The position numbers were made by a program, and so were the translations under genes. A model generated the notes under the pieces. The model was not told the DNA's origin and ran no database searches. It worked only from the letters and a program-made list of their open reading frames with translations. A DNA stretch of 64,000 bases from Falsiroseomonas sp051433165 (GTDB taxonomy: Bacteria; Pseudomonadota; Alphaproteobacteria; Acetobacterales; Acetobacteraceae): assembly GCF_051433165.1 (NCBI RefSeq), contig NZ_JBHMFS010000005.1:201240-265239 (forward strand). The letters run 5' to 3'. Numbering within the stretch: the stretch's first letter is position 1; every line of letters begins with the position of its first letter. Below are positions 53,297-61,630 of the stretch, one piece after another.

Positions 53297-53779
53297 TCAA
53301 CCATCCTCGGCAGCGTAGCCCGGTGTTCTTTCCGGCTGCGCCAGTACGGCGCTGCGGACCACCAGCGTGCCGGAAAACAGGTCGTGCAGGGCGCGGTTGC
53401 GGAAGGAGAACAGCGCCGCCAGCAGCGGCAGGGCGCCAGCGGCCCAGGACAGCGCAAACAAGGTGGTGGAGGTGAAGGCCTGCCCCAGCGTTGGCGCCGA
53501 ACCATCCACATCCGACCTCACCGCCAGCCCCATCACCGCCTGGCCCGGCGTCGCCGAGAGTGGGGAGGCGATGGAGAGCGTGCCGTACAGAATCGGGAGA
53601 ATCATCGCATAAGGCAGCAGCAGCAGCCCGCCCGCCAGCCCAATGGTGAACACCGCGAGCAGCGCCGCCTCGCCCCAGACGACCCAGGACAGCATCAGCA
53701 CCAGTGCCGCATCGATAGCCCAGGCCACGAGCCGGCGGCGCAATACACCGTCGAACGCGCGGGGGTTGGAGATGGGCAC
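53297..53779 (-). CDS. RDD family membrane protein
   Basis: A 160-residue membrane protein with the RDD signature: LRRRLVAWAIDAALVL at helix 1, a second hydrophobic pair, PLSATPGQAVMGLAVRS in the loop and FRNRALHDLFSGTLVV at the C-terminus. RDD proteins have been proposed as small transporters (Na+/H+ exchange in one case) but most are uncharacterised. It lies between bpt and the acylase gene, 38 bp from bpt. The bpt-RDD pairing is common in alphaproteobacteria. Confidence 0.85.
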   Translation of the reverse strand: MPISNPRAFDGVLRRRLVAWAIDAALVLMLSWVVWGEAALLAVFTIGLAGGLLLLPYAMILPILYGTLSIASPLSATPGQAVMGLAVRSDVDGSAPTLGQAFTSTTLFALSWAAGALPLLAALFSFRNRALHDLFSGTLVVRSAVLAQPERTPGYAAEDG

Positions 53780-53798
53780 AGGTTTTCTCCGAATCTGT

Positions 53799-56138
53799 TC
53801 ACGGAGTTAGCCGGATGGAACCTGTCTCATTTTCCACGCGACGCCCCAGCCGCACAACGTCACCAGAACGCCACAGTTCCACCATGCTCGCGAAATTATC
53901 GGAGAGGGGGTGTCCGGACTGGCCGGTGGCGATGATCGCCCAGGCGCCCTCGGTATCCGCCAGATCGGAGACCATGCGCAGCCCGGCGCCATGCTGGTGC
54001 GCGAAGGGGGTCCCCCCGACGCCGCGCATGCCGCCGCGCGACAGGGTCTCGTTGTCGCCGCCGGTGCCGACCTCAAGCCGCGTCAGCGCCCCGAGCACGG
54101 GCACGAAGCGCAGCAGCGGGTGTTCGAAGCGGGCGACATGCGCAGCGCCCCAACGCCAGGCGGACGGGTCGCCGCCGTGCCCGGCTTCGAGATCCGCCAC
54201 GGCCAGCCCCAGCGCGCGGGCCAGCAGCGGGGTGCAGCCCTGGGCGCCGCACCAGGCCTCGCCCCGGCCGGGTTGCAGCAACAGGCGGGCGAGGAATTCC
54301 GGCCCGGCCGCCGTGCCCTCCGGCGCCCCGCCTTCGCGCAGAGCCAATTCGCGGAACCGGCGCAGCCAGGCGTGGTGGATCAGCGGCTGCGGCAGGTCGG
54401 CGCGCATGTCCCCATTCCAATCCGCCAGCAGCGCATGGGCGCGGGCCGGCAGCCCCGGCGGCGGCGGCACCGCGCGCAGCACTGGCAGGATCTCCCGCGC
54501 CAGCAGGGAGACCACGTCATTCTGCATGGCGGCGAAGCCGGCGGCATTGTGGGTCGGGCGGGTGGCCAGCAATTCGCGGATGCGGCGCAGGCGCCAGTCG
54601 CCATACCAGTCGCGGCCGAGGAACACCGGGTGGTCGGCCGGCGCCGGGCGGGAATTGGCGTTTGCGATCAGGCCCGACTCCGGATCCTCGACATGCGCCA
54701 TGGCATCGAAGGGCACGAAGCCGGTCCAGTCCATGCTGCCATCCCAGCCCCGCGCCGGCAGGCTGCCATCGCCGCTGGCGCGGATCGGCGTGCGGCCGAG
54801 CAGGTATTGCGCGATGCGCCCGGCGCTGTCCGCCACCAGCAGGGTCTGCGGCGGGCTGCTGAACAATGCGCCGGCGGCGCGGGCTTCCGCCACATTCGTC
54901 GCACGGTTCAGCGCCACCATCGCCGCGGCGGCCGTGTCGTTCGGCTGGAGGTTGGCCATGGCGACGGCCAGCACATAGCCTTCCGCGGCCGCCAACCCAT
55001 CGAGCCCCGAGATCACCGGTCCGTGCCGCGTCTCACGCACCTGCAGGATCTCAGGCTCATCCCGCCCGCGGATGGCGATGCGTTCCTCGCGAACCGTGAA
55101 GGGGCGGGGGCCGTCCGGCGTCAGGTAGGCATCGGGGCCGGCCAGGCGTTCCACGAACACATCCTGGGTGTCTGAATGGGTGGTGGTGAAGCCCCAGGCG
55201 ATGGATTGGTTGCGGCCGATGACGATGCCGGGCACGCCGGGGGCCGTGGCCCCGGCGCGGAACTGGCCGCCCGGCAGCTCGATCCGCGCCAGGTACCACA
55301 ACACCGGCGCGTTGAAGCCGAGATGCGGGTCGTTCGCCAGGATCGGCGCGCCGCTGGCGCTGCGGCGGCCGGCCACCACCCAGGCGTTGGAGGCGGAGCC
55401 GGGCAGGGGGGCGTCCTCCCCGAAGACCGGGATCGCCGCCAGCACGCGGGCCAGATGCGGCGCGCTCGGCAGGTAGGCGAGGTCCGGGCGGCCGGAGCTT
55501 TCAGGCGGGGGCCAGAGGTCCTCCACCTTCGCGGGCGGCAGCGCCTCGGCCAGCGCGGCGCGCTCCAGCTCCCGCCGCCAATTGCCGGACAGCCACAGCC
55601 CCATCACCTTGCCCCAGAGCAGGGAGTGTTCGGGCCGCCAGGGCTCAGGCTCCCCGATCACCATGAATTCGGGCGCGGCCAGGCGGCCGCGCACGGCGAG
55701 TTGCGCGTTCACCCCTTCCGCATAGGCGGCCAGCATGTCTCGCGTGTCCGCGTCCAGCGCCGCCAGATCAGCCTCCGCCCGCGGCAGCAGGCCGAGGGTG
55801 CGGGAGAAACGGTCCAGGCGCAGCGCGGAGGGGCCGGCGAGCTCCGCCAGCCGCCCGGCGGCGCTGCGGCGCATCGCCTCCATCTGGAACATTCGGTCCC
55901 GCGCATGCAGCCAGCCCAGCGCCACCGCCGCATCCCGTTCCGTAGCTGCCTGGATGCGGGGGATGCCGTGCTGGTCAAGGCTGACCTCGACGGGTGCGGA
56001 AAGGCCGGGGACCGCCAGCTCCTCCCGCGCATTCGGCAGGGTGGTGAAGACCAGCGCCGCGGCAAAGGCGGTGGCCAGCACGCCCAGCACGAGGAACAGC
56101 AGGATGAGGCGGCCCGAGAGGCGAAGGAAAAAGCGCAT
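53799..56138 (-). CDS. Penicillin acylase family N-terminal nucleophile hydrolase
   Basis: A 779-residue Ntn-hydrolase precursor. A membrane/signal segment (about 8-35, LILLFLVLGVLATAFAAALVF) sends it to the periplasm. The alpha region opens VSLDQHGIPRIQAATERDAAVALGWLHARDRMFQMEAMRR. The autoprocessing site and beta-chain start is GSASNAWVVAGRRSASG, where the Ser before Asn-Ala-Trp should become the nucleophile; ANDPHLGFNAP follows. The family includes beta-lactam acylases and acyl-homoserine-lactone acylases (quorum quenching); residues here do not separate these. Confidence 0.88.
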   Translation of the reverse strand: MRFFLRLSGRLILLFLVLGVLATAFAAALVFTTLPNAREELAVPGLSAPVEVSLDQHGIPRIQAATERDAAVALGWLHARDRMFQMEAMRRSAAGRLAELAGPSALRLDRFSRTLGLLPRAEADLAALDADTRDMLAAYAEGVNAQLAVRGRLAAPEFMVIGEPEPWRPEHSLLWGKVMGLWLSGNWRRELERAALAEALPPAKVEDLWPPPESSGRPDLAYLPSAPHLARVLAAIPVFGEDAPLPGSASNAWVVAGRRSASGAPILANDPHLGFNAPVLWYLARIELPGGQFRAGATAPGVPGIVIGRNQSIAWGFTTTHSDTQDVFVERLAGPDAYLTPDGPRPFTVREERIAIRGRDEPEILQVRETRHGPVISGLDGLAAAEGYVLAVAMANLQPNDTAAAAMVALNRATNVAEARAAGALFSSPPQTLLVADSAGRIAQYLLGRTPIRASGDGSLPARGWDGSMDWTGFVPFDAMAHVEDPESGLIANANSRPAPADHPVFLGRDWYGDWRLRRIRELLATRPTHNAAGFAAMQNDVVSLLAREILPVLRAVPPPPGLPARAHALLADWNGDMRADLPQPLIHHAWLRRFRELALREGGAPEGTAAGPEFLARLLLQPGRGEAWCGAQGCTPLLARALGLAVADLEAGHGGDPSAWRWGAAHVARFEHPLLRFVPVLGALTRLEVGTGGDNETLSRGGMRGVGGTPFAHQHGAGLRMVSDLADTEGAWAIIATGQSGHPLSDNFASMVELWRSGDVVRLGRRVENETGSIRLTP

Positions 56139-56185
56139 GGCCGCCAGATGGACCGGATGGGCGGGGAAGGGAAGGGAGCGGCCGC

Positions 56186-56749
56186 CTACCGCCGGGGCGT
56201 GCCCATGGCGTCCAGCTTCTTCAGGAAGGCGGCGGATGCGGTGGCAAAGTCCGCGGCCGATGGATCCGCGGCCGGCTCGCCCGTATCGCCCAGATACCAG
56301 GCGCCGCCGGTCTCGCCGTCCTCGTCCAGCCGCCGCAGCCAGCCGAGGGCCGCGACCTCGTCGCCGCGGCGGTGCGAGATGTAGCGGTCCGCGGCCACCT
56401 CGCGCTTGCGCTGCCGGCCGCCGACCTTGGGCGTCCCGTCCTTGGCGACAAGCTGATGCGGATGCTTCGTGTCCGCCGGGGGCGACAGGTCGTATTCCGC
56501 CGCCAGGCGTGCCGTGAATTGCTTCAGCTGCGCCACCGCCTGCTGCGTCGCGCCGTTGCCGCCGCCGCTGCTTCGGCTGCCGTTGCCCCGACTGATCGGT
56601 GGCGGGGCGACGGGCAGCGAGTCCAGCATGCGCTGCGCCTCGGCATGGCGCGCACTCCGCTTCGGGTCGGCCAACACGCGTTCGGCATTGGCGCGCAGCG
56701 TGGCCAGCTCGGCCTTGGTCTTGCTGGTCAGATCGATGGAGGAGGTCAT
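56186..56749 (-). CDS. Hypothetical protein (187 aa)
   Basis: An unrecognised soluble protein overlapping the aldehyde dehydrogenase stop by 4 bases, so co-translated. The first 45 residues form a basic helical segment (MTSSIDLTSKTKAELATLRANAERVLADPKRSARHAEAQRML, in outline), followed by a Gly/Ser linker (SRGNGSRSSGGGNG), a stretch QFTARLAAEYDLSPPADTKHPHQLV, a basic GGRQRKREVAADRYISHRRG and a C-terminus with AALGWLRRLDEDGETGGAWYLG. The charge pattern suggests nucleic-acid or protein binding, but that is inference. Codon use matches neighbours. Confidence 0.6.
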   Translation of the reverse strand: MTSSIDLTSKTKAELATLRANAERVLADPKRSARHAEAQRMLDSLPVAPPPISRGNGSRSSGGGNGATQQAVAQLKQFTARLAAEYDLSPPADTKHPHQLVAKDGTPKVGGRQRKREVAADRYISHRRGDEVAALGWLRRLDEDGETGGAWYLGDTGEPAADPSAADFATASAAFLKKLDAMGTPRR

Positions 56750-58257
56750 CCCATGTTCACCATGATGGTCTTCTTGTGGGTGAAGTGCTCCAGCATGGAT
56801 TCCAGCGAGGCTTCCTTGCCGAGGCCGGAGGATTTCACGCCGCCATAGGACAGGTTGGCCTGCACCACGAGGTTCTGGTTGATCTGCACCAGCCCCGCCT
56901 CCAACCGGTGCGCCAGGTCCAGGCCGACCTTGAGGTTGTTGGTCCAGAGGCTCGCCGCCAGGCCGTATTCGCTGTCATTGGCCTCGGCCAGCACAGCCTC
57001 CGCATCGTCGAAGGGCTGCATCACGGTGACGGGGCCGAAGATTTCCTCCCGTACCAGGCGGCTATTGGCATCGAGGCCGGTGAAGATCACCGGGCGGATG
57101 AACAGGCCCTTCTTCAAGGCGGGGTCGGATGGCATGGCGGAGCAGACATGGGCGGTGGCGCCTGGGGTCTTGGTGCCTTCCTCGATGAAGGCCTGCACCT
57201 TCTCGAACTGGCCCTGGCTGATGATGGTGCCGATATCCGTCTTTTCATCCAGCGGGTCGCCCATCACCATCGCATCGACCGCCACCTTCATGGCAGCAAC
57301 GAAGCGGTCGAAGATCGGGCGTTCCACATAGATGCGGCTGGCCGCCGTGCAGGACTGGCCCTGGCGGGTGAAACGCATGGAGGTGATGGCGCCGGCCACG
57401 GTCTTGTCGAAGTTGCAATCGGCGAAGACGATCATCGGCGACTTGCCGCCAAGCTCCAACGTCACCGGAATCAGCTTCTCGGCGGCCGCCTTGGCGACAA
57501 TCTTGCCGGTCTCGACGGAGCCGGTGAAGGTCACCTTCTTCACCAGCGGGTGCGCCACCAGCGGCGCGCCGCATTCCGGGCCCTGGCCCGAGACCATGTT
57601 GAACACGCCCGGCGGCAGGATGCGGTTCATGATCTCGCAGATCCGCAGCACGGCGAGCGGCGCTTCCTCGGCCGACTTCACCACCACGGCGTTGCCGGCC
57701 ACCAAGGCGGGCGCCACCTTCAGCGCCATCAGCAGCATCGGCACGTTCCACGGGATGATGGCGCCGACCACGCCCAGCGGTTCCCGCACCGTGACGGACA
57801 GCACATCGGGGGCGAAGGGCACGCTCTCGCCCTTCAGCTCACCGCCCAGGCCGCCGAAGAACTCGAAGACATCGGCCACCACATTGGCCTCGACGCGGGA
57901 TTCGGTGCGCAGCGCCTTGCCGGTCTCCAGCGCGATCAGCAGGCCGAGTTCATCCACATGGGCGCGGATGGCGGCGGCGCAGGCATGCACCATGGCGCCG
58001 CGCTTGCGGGCCGGGACCTTGGCCCAGGCCTTCTGGGCCTTCGCCGCATCCTGCACGGCGGCGTCCACATCCGCCGCATCGCCCTCCGCCGCCGTCGCCA
58101 CCTGCATGCCGGTTGCCGGATTCACGACGGCAAAAGTCTTGCCGGAGCCGGCCGGCACGTAGCGCCCGCCGATGAAATGCAGGCCGGACATGGCTTTCGC
58201 CAGCGCGAAGGGATCGGCGCTCGGCGCCTCGGGCGTCGGGTGGGCGTGTGCGGGCAT
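56746..58257 (-). CDS. Aldehyde dehydrogenase family protein
   Basis: A 503-residue NAD(P)-dependent aldehyde dehydrogenase. Cofactor-binding IIPWNVPMLLMALKVAPALVAGN and FTGSVETGK, the general-base Glu in LELGGKSPMIV, and the catalytic Cys in RQGQSCTAASRIYV are all present, as is EEIFGPVTVMQPF. The substrate is unknown. ATG 58257 has a strong GGAGG box 8 bases upstream; the 18 polar residues before the fold (MPAHAHPTPEAPSADPF) are a normal variable leader. An inverted repeat and a decayed binding-protein gene lie upstream. Confidence 0.92.
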   Translation of the reverse strand: MPAHAHPTPEAPSADPFALAKAMSGLHFIGGRYVPAGSGKTFAVVNPATGMQVATAAEGDAADVDAAVQDAAKAQKAWAKVPARKRGAMVHACAAAIRAHVDELGLLIALETGKALRTESRVEANVVADVFEFFGGLGGELKGESVPFAPDVLSVTVREPLGVVGAIIPWNVPMLLMALKVAPALVAGNAVVVKSAEEAPLAVLRICEIMNRILPPGVFNMVSGQGPECGAPLVAHPLVKKVTFTGSVETGKIVAKAAAEKLIPVTLELGGKSPMIVFADCNFDKTVAGAITSMRFTRQGQSCTAASRIYVERPIFDRFVAAMKVAVDAMVMGDPLDEKTDIGTIISQGQFEKVQAFIEEGTKTPGATAHVCSAMPSDPALKKGLFIRPVIFTGLDANSRLVREEIFGPVTVMQPFDDAEAVLAEANDSEYGLAASLWTNNLKVGLDLAHRLEAGLVQINQNLVVQANLSYGGVKSSGLGKEASLESMLEHFTHKKTIMVNMG

Positions 58258-58278
58258 ATCGGACACCTCCGTGGATTT

Positions 58279-58302
58279 GCGCCCAGGCATAGACCTGGGC
58301 GC
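58279..58302 (-). promoter_or_regulatory. Perfect inverted repeat upstream of the aldehyde dehydrogenase gene
   Basis: GCGCCCAGG and CCTGGGCGC are perfect 9-bp complements around a 6-base spacer, 21 bases before the ATG and directly before the SD box. It may be an operator for an aldehyde-responsive repressor, or a hairpin that terminates the upstream remnant. Confidence 0.5.
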
Positions 58303-58325
58303 GTCCGGAGGGAACCGGCAGGCTG

Positions 58326-58905
58326 TCAGCTCCTCTGGATGCGAAGCCGGCGCGCTGAACCACGCCACGCCAGCGCGCGATTTCGGCCCGGACATGCGCC
58401 GCGGCGTTCTCCGGCGTGCTGTCCGAAATCGGCTCCGTGCCGATCTCGGACAGGCGGCGGCCCAGCTCCGGCTCCGCCACCGCCGCGTTGAAGCCGGCAT
58501 TCAGCCGGGTCAGCACGGCGGGCGGCGTGCCAGCCGGGGCGGTGGCCATGATCCAGGTCTCGGCATCGAGGTCGGCGACGCCGAGTTCGGCCAGGGACGG
58601 GATGTTGCCACAGCGGCCGCCCGGGCGCCTGGTGGCCCGCGCATGGGCGCGCACCCGGCCATCGGCCAGGGCACCGGCGAGCGTCGGGATGGATTCGATG
58701 GTGTAGCCGACCTCGCCGGTCAGCAGCGCCTGCAGGGCAGGGCCGCCGCCGCGATCGGCCACATGTTCCACCTGCGCGCCGATCTTTGACTTGAACCACC
58801 CGCCGGCCAGATGCGGCATGTAGCCGACGCCGGCCGAGGCATCATTGGCCGCCCTGGCTCACGCTTCAGCACTTCGACCAGCTCCGACGGGTTAGGGCTG
58901 AGCCT
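58326..58905 (-). pseudogene. Decayed tripartite tricarboxylate transporter substrate-binding protein (Bug/TctC)
   Basis: The minus strand carries the C-terminal half of a Bug-type periplasmic binding protein in pieces. Near 58890-58850 it reads NPSELVEVLKREPG; after a frameshift it continues as ASAGVGYMPHLAGGWFKSK, GGGPALQALLTGEVGYTIESIPTLAGALADGRVRAHA, then APAGTPPAVLTRLNAGFNAAV and HVRAEIARWRGVVQRAGF, and the natural stop (58326-58328) is in another frame. The N-terminal half and signal peptide are missing. At least two frameshifts and a 5' deletion make it non-functional. Confidence 0.8.
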
Positions 58906-59063
58906 GGCTGTCTGACGGCGCGCCGGATGTATAAGTAGCCCGCCTTTTTTTATGGTGCTTCCGGCAGCATCGCCAACAGTCCGGCAGCCCTGCCACCCAG
59001 AGCGTTGATGTGTGCATCGTCCGGTATGCTGGCAGCTTCGCGCTATCTTTGAAGGAAACGACG

Positions 59064-60089
59064 TTGGGACTCCTCGGCCCTTTTGCGCGCCGTGCCTTGG
59101 TGTTCTGGTTCCTGGCCGCCCTCTTTGTGCTTGCCTGGTACCTCACTGAAATCGCCGTCATAGTTTTTGGTGGGATCGTCCTCGCAACGGCGCTGAACGC
59201 CATGGCACGCCGTGTCTCGCGGCTGATCGGGTTACCCGACACGATTGCATTGGCCGGCGTCGTCATTGGCCTGGTAGCCCTGCTCCTGCTGCTGGTCTGG
59301 CTGCTGGGCCAGCAGGTTGCGCAACAAATCGGGGAGCTGCGCAGCACGCTGCCCCAGGCCATCGAGGCCGCAAGCCAGTGGTTGAAGATGGAGTCGCCCG
59401 TCGGGCTGTCCCTGTCGGAAGTCTGGACTCTCGCCAAGGAGGGCGGGGTGCCCTGGGCGAGGGTGGCCTCCTACGCCTCCATCGCAACTGGCGGTCTGCT
59501 GAACGTCGCATTGATCGCCTTCATTGGGCTCTATCTGGCCGTCTCGCCCGGGTCTTATTTCGGTGGCGCGCTTAAACTGGTGCCAAACGATTTGCGCCCG
59601 CGAGTGGCCACAGCTTTCCGCGCGGCGGGGCGGGGGCTGGAGAAGTGGCTGCTGGGCCAATTGCTCTCCATGGCCGCCATCGGCGCTTTGACCATGATCG
59701 GCCTGCTTGTACTGGGTGCGCCTCTGGCCGTGGCGCTCGGGGTGCTGGCGGGCATTCTGGCGTTCGTGCCGTTCTTTGGGCCGCTGGCCTTCGGCGGCCT
59801 CGCCGTGTTGATCGCTTTCACGGACAGCCCGACGCTCGCGCTTTACGTGGGCCTGCTGTGCCTTGGTGTCCAACAGCTCGAGGGTTACGTCATCACACCG
59901 TTCATCCAGCGATGGGCGGTGGCGCTGCCGCCAGTGCTTGGCCTGCTGGCTGTGATTATTTTTGGGTTGCTGTTCGGCATCATGGGTGTGCTGCTCGCCA
60001 CGCCGATGATGGTGGTCCTGATGATCCTGGTGGAGAAGCTCTACGTCGAGGCGGGGCCGCCTTCCGAGGGCCATGTGGCGTCAGGCTGA
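59064..60089 (+). CDS. AI-2E family transporter (second copy)
   Basis: A membrane protein of about 341 residues in the same family as the gene at 486 but clearly divergent. Helices lie at about 12-50, 65-90, 150-180 and in the C-terminal group (210-330). Family marks include VPFFGPLAFGGLAVLIAF and LEGYVITPFIQRWAVALPPVLGLLAVI. TTG 59064 is taken as start because AAGGA lies about 8 bases upstream and the first helix follows; GTG 59010 would add 18 residues. Substrate unknown. Confidence 0.82.
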   Translation: MGLLGPFARRALVFWFLAALFVLAWYLTEIAVIVFGGIVLATALNAMARRVSRLIGLPDTIALAGVVIGLVALLLLLVWLLGQQVAQQIGELRSTLPQAIEAASQWLKMESPVGLSLSEVWTLAKEGGVPWARVASYASIATGGLLNVALIAFIGLYLAVSPGSYFGGALKLVPNDLRPRVATAFRAAGRGLEKWLLGQLLSMAAIGALTMIGLLVLGAPLAVALGVLAGILAFVPFFGPLAFGGLAVLIAFTDSPTLALYVGLLCLGVQQLEGYVITPFIQRWAVALPPVLGLLAVIIFGLLFGIMGVLLATPMMVVLMILVEKLYVEAGPPSEGHVASG

Positions 60090-60424
60090 ACGCGACGCAG
60101 TTGCCACGGCCATGGGTCTTTGGCTGATGAGGTTCGTCAGCCGTCAGCGGCGCCAGATGTTCCTGGCCATGACGGGCACGGTGTTTTTTGGTCCAGGCCA
60201 CGGCGTCGAGTTCCACGAATCGGGTCGACGGCACCAGCGCCGCGGACGCGTAGTTCCCTGCCGCGACGCCGGAAACGCCCGGGGTCTGTTGCCTGCGCGA
60301 TGCACTCCACAAACCTAAAGGTATTCGCTGCGAGTTTAGGTTGATTTGACGAACACGTCATCATACTCAGGGCAACTGAGTACAAGGCGTTTGTCTCTTG
60401 CCCGACGAAGTGCGACCCCCTGAC
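60090..60424. other. Non-coding interval upstream of the polysaccharide synthase operon
   Basis: 335 bases with no convincing gene; short frames on both strands lack family resemblance. The last 100 bases are AT-richer and contain AACCTAAA/TTTAGGTT (60312-60319 with 60335-60342, perfect, 15-base spacing), GACG/CGTC around AACA, and ACTCAG/CTGAGT around 60365-60381. TTGATT (60341) and TACTCA (60364), 17 bases apart, are a weak promoter candidate. The first 200 bases may be remnant sequence of unknown origin. Confidence 0.5.
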
Positions 60425-61624
60425 ATGGCGTCGATTGGTTCAAGCCAGTCCGTCCGGCATCGTCTAAGGACCGTACAGCAGCGTCTACCTTCGCCCGGCA
60501 GAACGTTCCGTATCGCTCTTGGTATTTTGTTCATCGGCATCGGTGGCGTCTTCCTGCAGGACCGATTTTTGGCCACGGAAGTGCGCCAGGCCGTACTCTC
60601 CGGAGCCCTGGTCACATTGCGCACCCCGATCGAGGGCGTGCTGGCCATCAACCCTGATTCAGCGGCTGGTCTGATCCTTCCAACGGGTACCGGCCTGGCG
60701 CAGGTGCGAAACCCCCGAGTTGACACCACGCGCCTTAGTGATCTCACCCGGCAGCGCCAACTTGCCGAAGCCGAACGCGACACCCTGACCCGCCGCGCAG
60801 CCGAAACGGCCCAGGCGGTCATGATTGCCACCCGGCGTGCGGAGGCCTTCAGCGATGCGCGGCGCCAGATGCTGACCGCGCGCGTGCTGGAAATGGAAGC
60901 CAACGAAGCCGCCGCGGCAAGCCGCGCGCAGGAGGCGGGCGCGACACTGCGCCGAACCACAACGCTCACCGCGAGCGGCGTTCAAGCGCGCGCCACCCTG
61001 GAGACAGCCCGTCGCAGCGCGGCGGTGGCGGAGGCTGAGCTACGCGCCGCCAGAGACCGGCGCCGCAGCGCACTGGCAGAGCGCGACGCGGCGCTGTCCG
61101 GTGTGTTCGCCAGTGATCCCGCCAATGACCGCTCCACATCCGCCCAGACCGAGGACAGGCTTCGCCTGCTCGTGGCCGATCTCGCTGCGCAGCGTGACGA
61201 ATTTGCTGCCCGCGTTGCGGCCCTGCGTATGCAGGAGGAGGCGGAGGAGGCCCGCATGGCCCTGCTTCGAGAGGCCCAGCTGACCGTACCGGTGCGGGCG
61301 CGCGTGGTGCGGTGGCTTGCGCAGCCCGGCGAGCAGATACGTGCCGGACAGGACATCGTGCTGCTGGCCGATTGTGGCCAGCCCGAGGTGACGGGCGGCG
61401 TCGAGCCACGCGTCCTGGCTCGCCTCACCCCTGGCGACCCCGTCCGCTTCCGCGCGGAAGGCGAGAGCGAGTGGCGGGCGGGGCATGTGACGGCCCTGCA
61501 TGCTGAAGCGCCTGCCGCGGACGGCTCCGGCGGGCGCTACCAGGTGGTGGCGCGCCTTGCGCCGCGGCCTGACGGCCAGTTGACCTGCGACACAGGCCGG
61601 CTCGGCCGGCTGGTTTTTGACTGA
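60425..61624 (+). CDS. HlyD-type membrane fusion protein of a polysaccharide synthase operon (BgsB-like)
   Basis: A 399-residue protein with one membrane helix (about 25-46, IALGILFIGIGGVFLQDRFLA) and a periplasmic part with a split biotinyl/lipoyl-like hairpin (TPIEGVLAIN and LTVPVRARVVRWLAQPGEQIRAGQDIVLLADC) around a long coiled coil (about 100-285, very Ala/Arg/Glu rich). That is the layout of HlyD/BgsB adaptor proteins. ATG 60425 is preferred; TTG 60398 is possible. It starts the operon and ends 6 bases before the glycosyltransferase, with which it should form an export complex. Confidence 0.82.
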   Translation: MASIGSSQSVRHRLRTVQQRLPSPGRTFRIALGILFIGIGGVFLQDRFLATEVRQAVLSGALVTLRTPIEGVLAINPDSAAGLILPTGTGLAQVRNPRVDTTRLSDLTRQRQLAEAERDTLTRRAAETAQAVMIATRRAEAFSDARRQMLTARVLEMEANEAAAASRAQEAGATLRRTTTLTASGVQARATLETARRSAAVAEAELRAARDRRRSALAERDAALSGVFASDPANDRSTSAQTEDRLRLLVADLAAQRDEFAARVAALRMQEEAEEARMALLREAQLTVPVRARVVRWLAQPGEQIRAGQDIVLLADCGQPEVTGGVEPRVLARLTPGDPVRFRAEGESEWRAGHVTALHAEAPAADGSGGRYQVVARLAPRPDGQLTCDTGRLGRLVFD

Positions 61625-61630
61625 CGCGAA

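Noticed and set aside
59980..60312. 110-codon minus-strand frame in the gap after the second AI-2E gene.
   Set aside because: No recognisable family, half of it lies inside the AI-2E gene, and there is no ribosome site; a remnant cannot be excluded.
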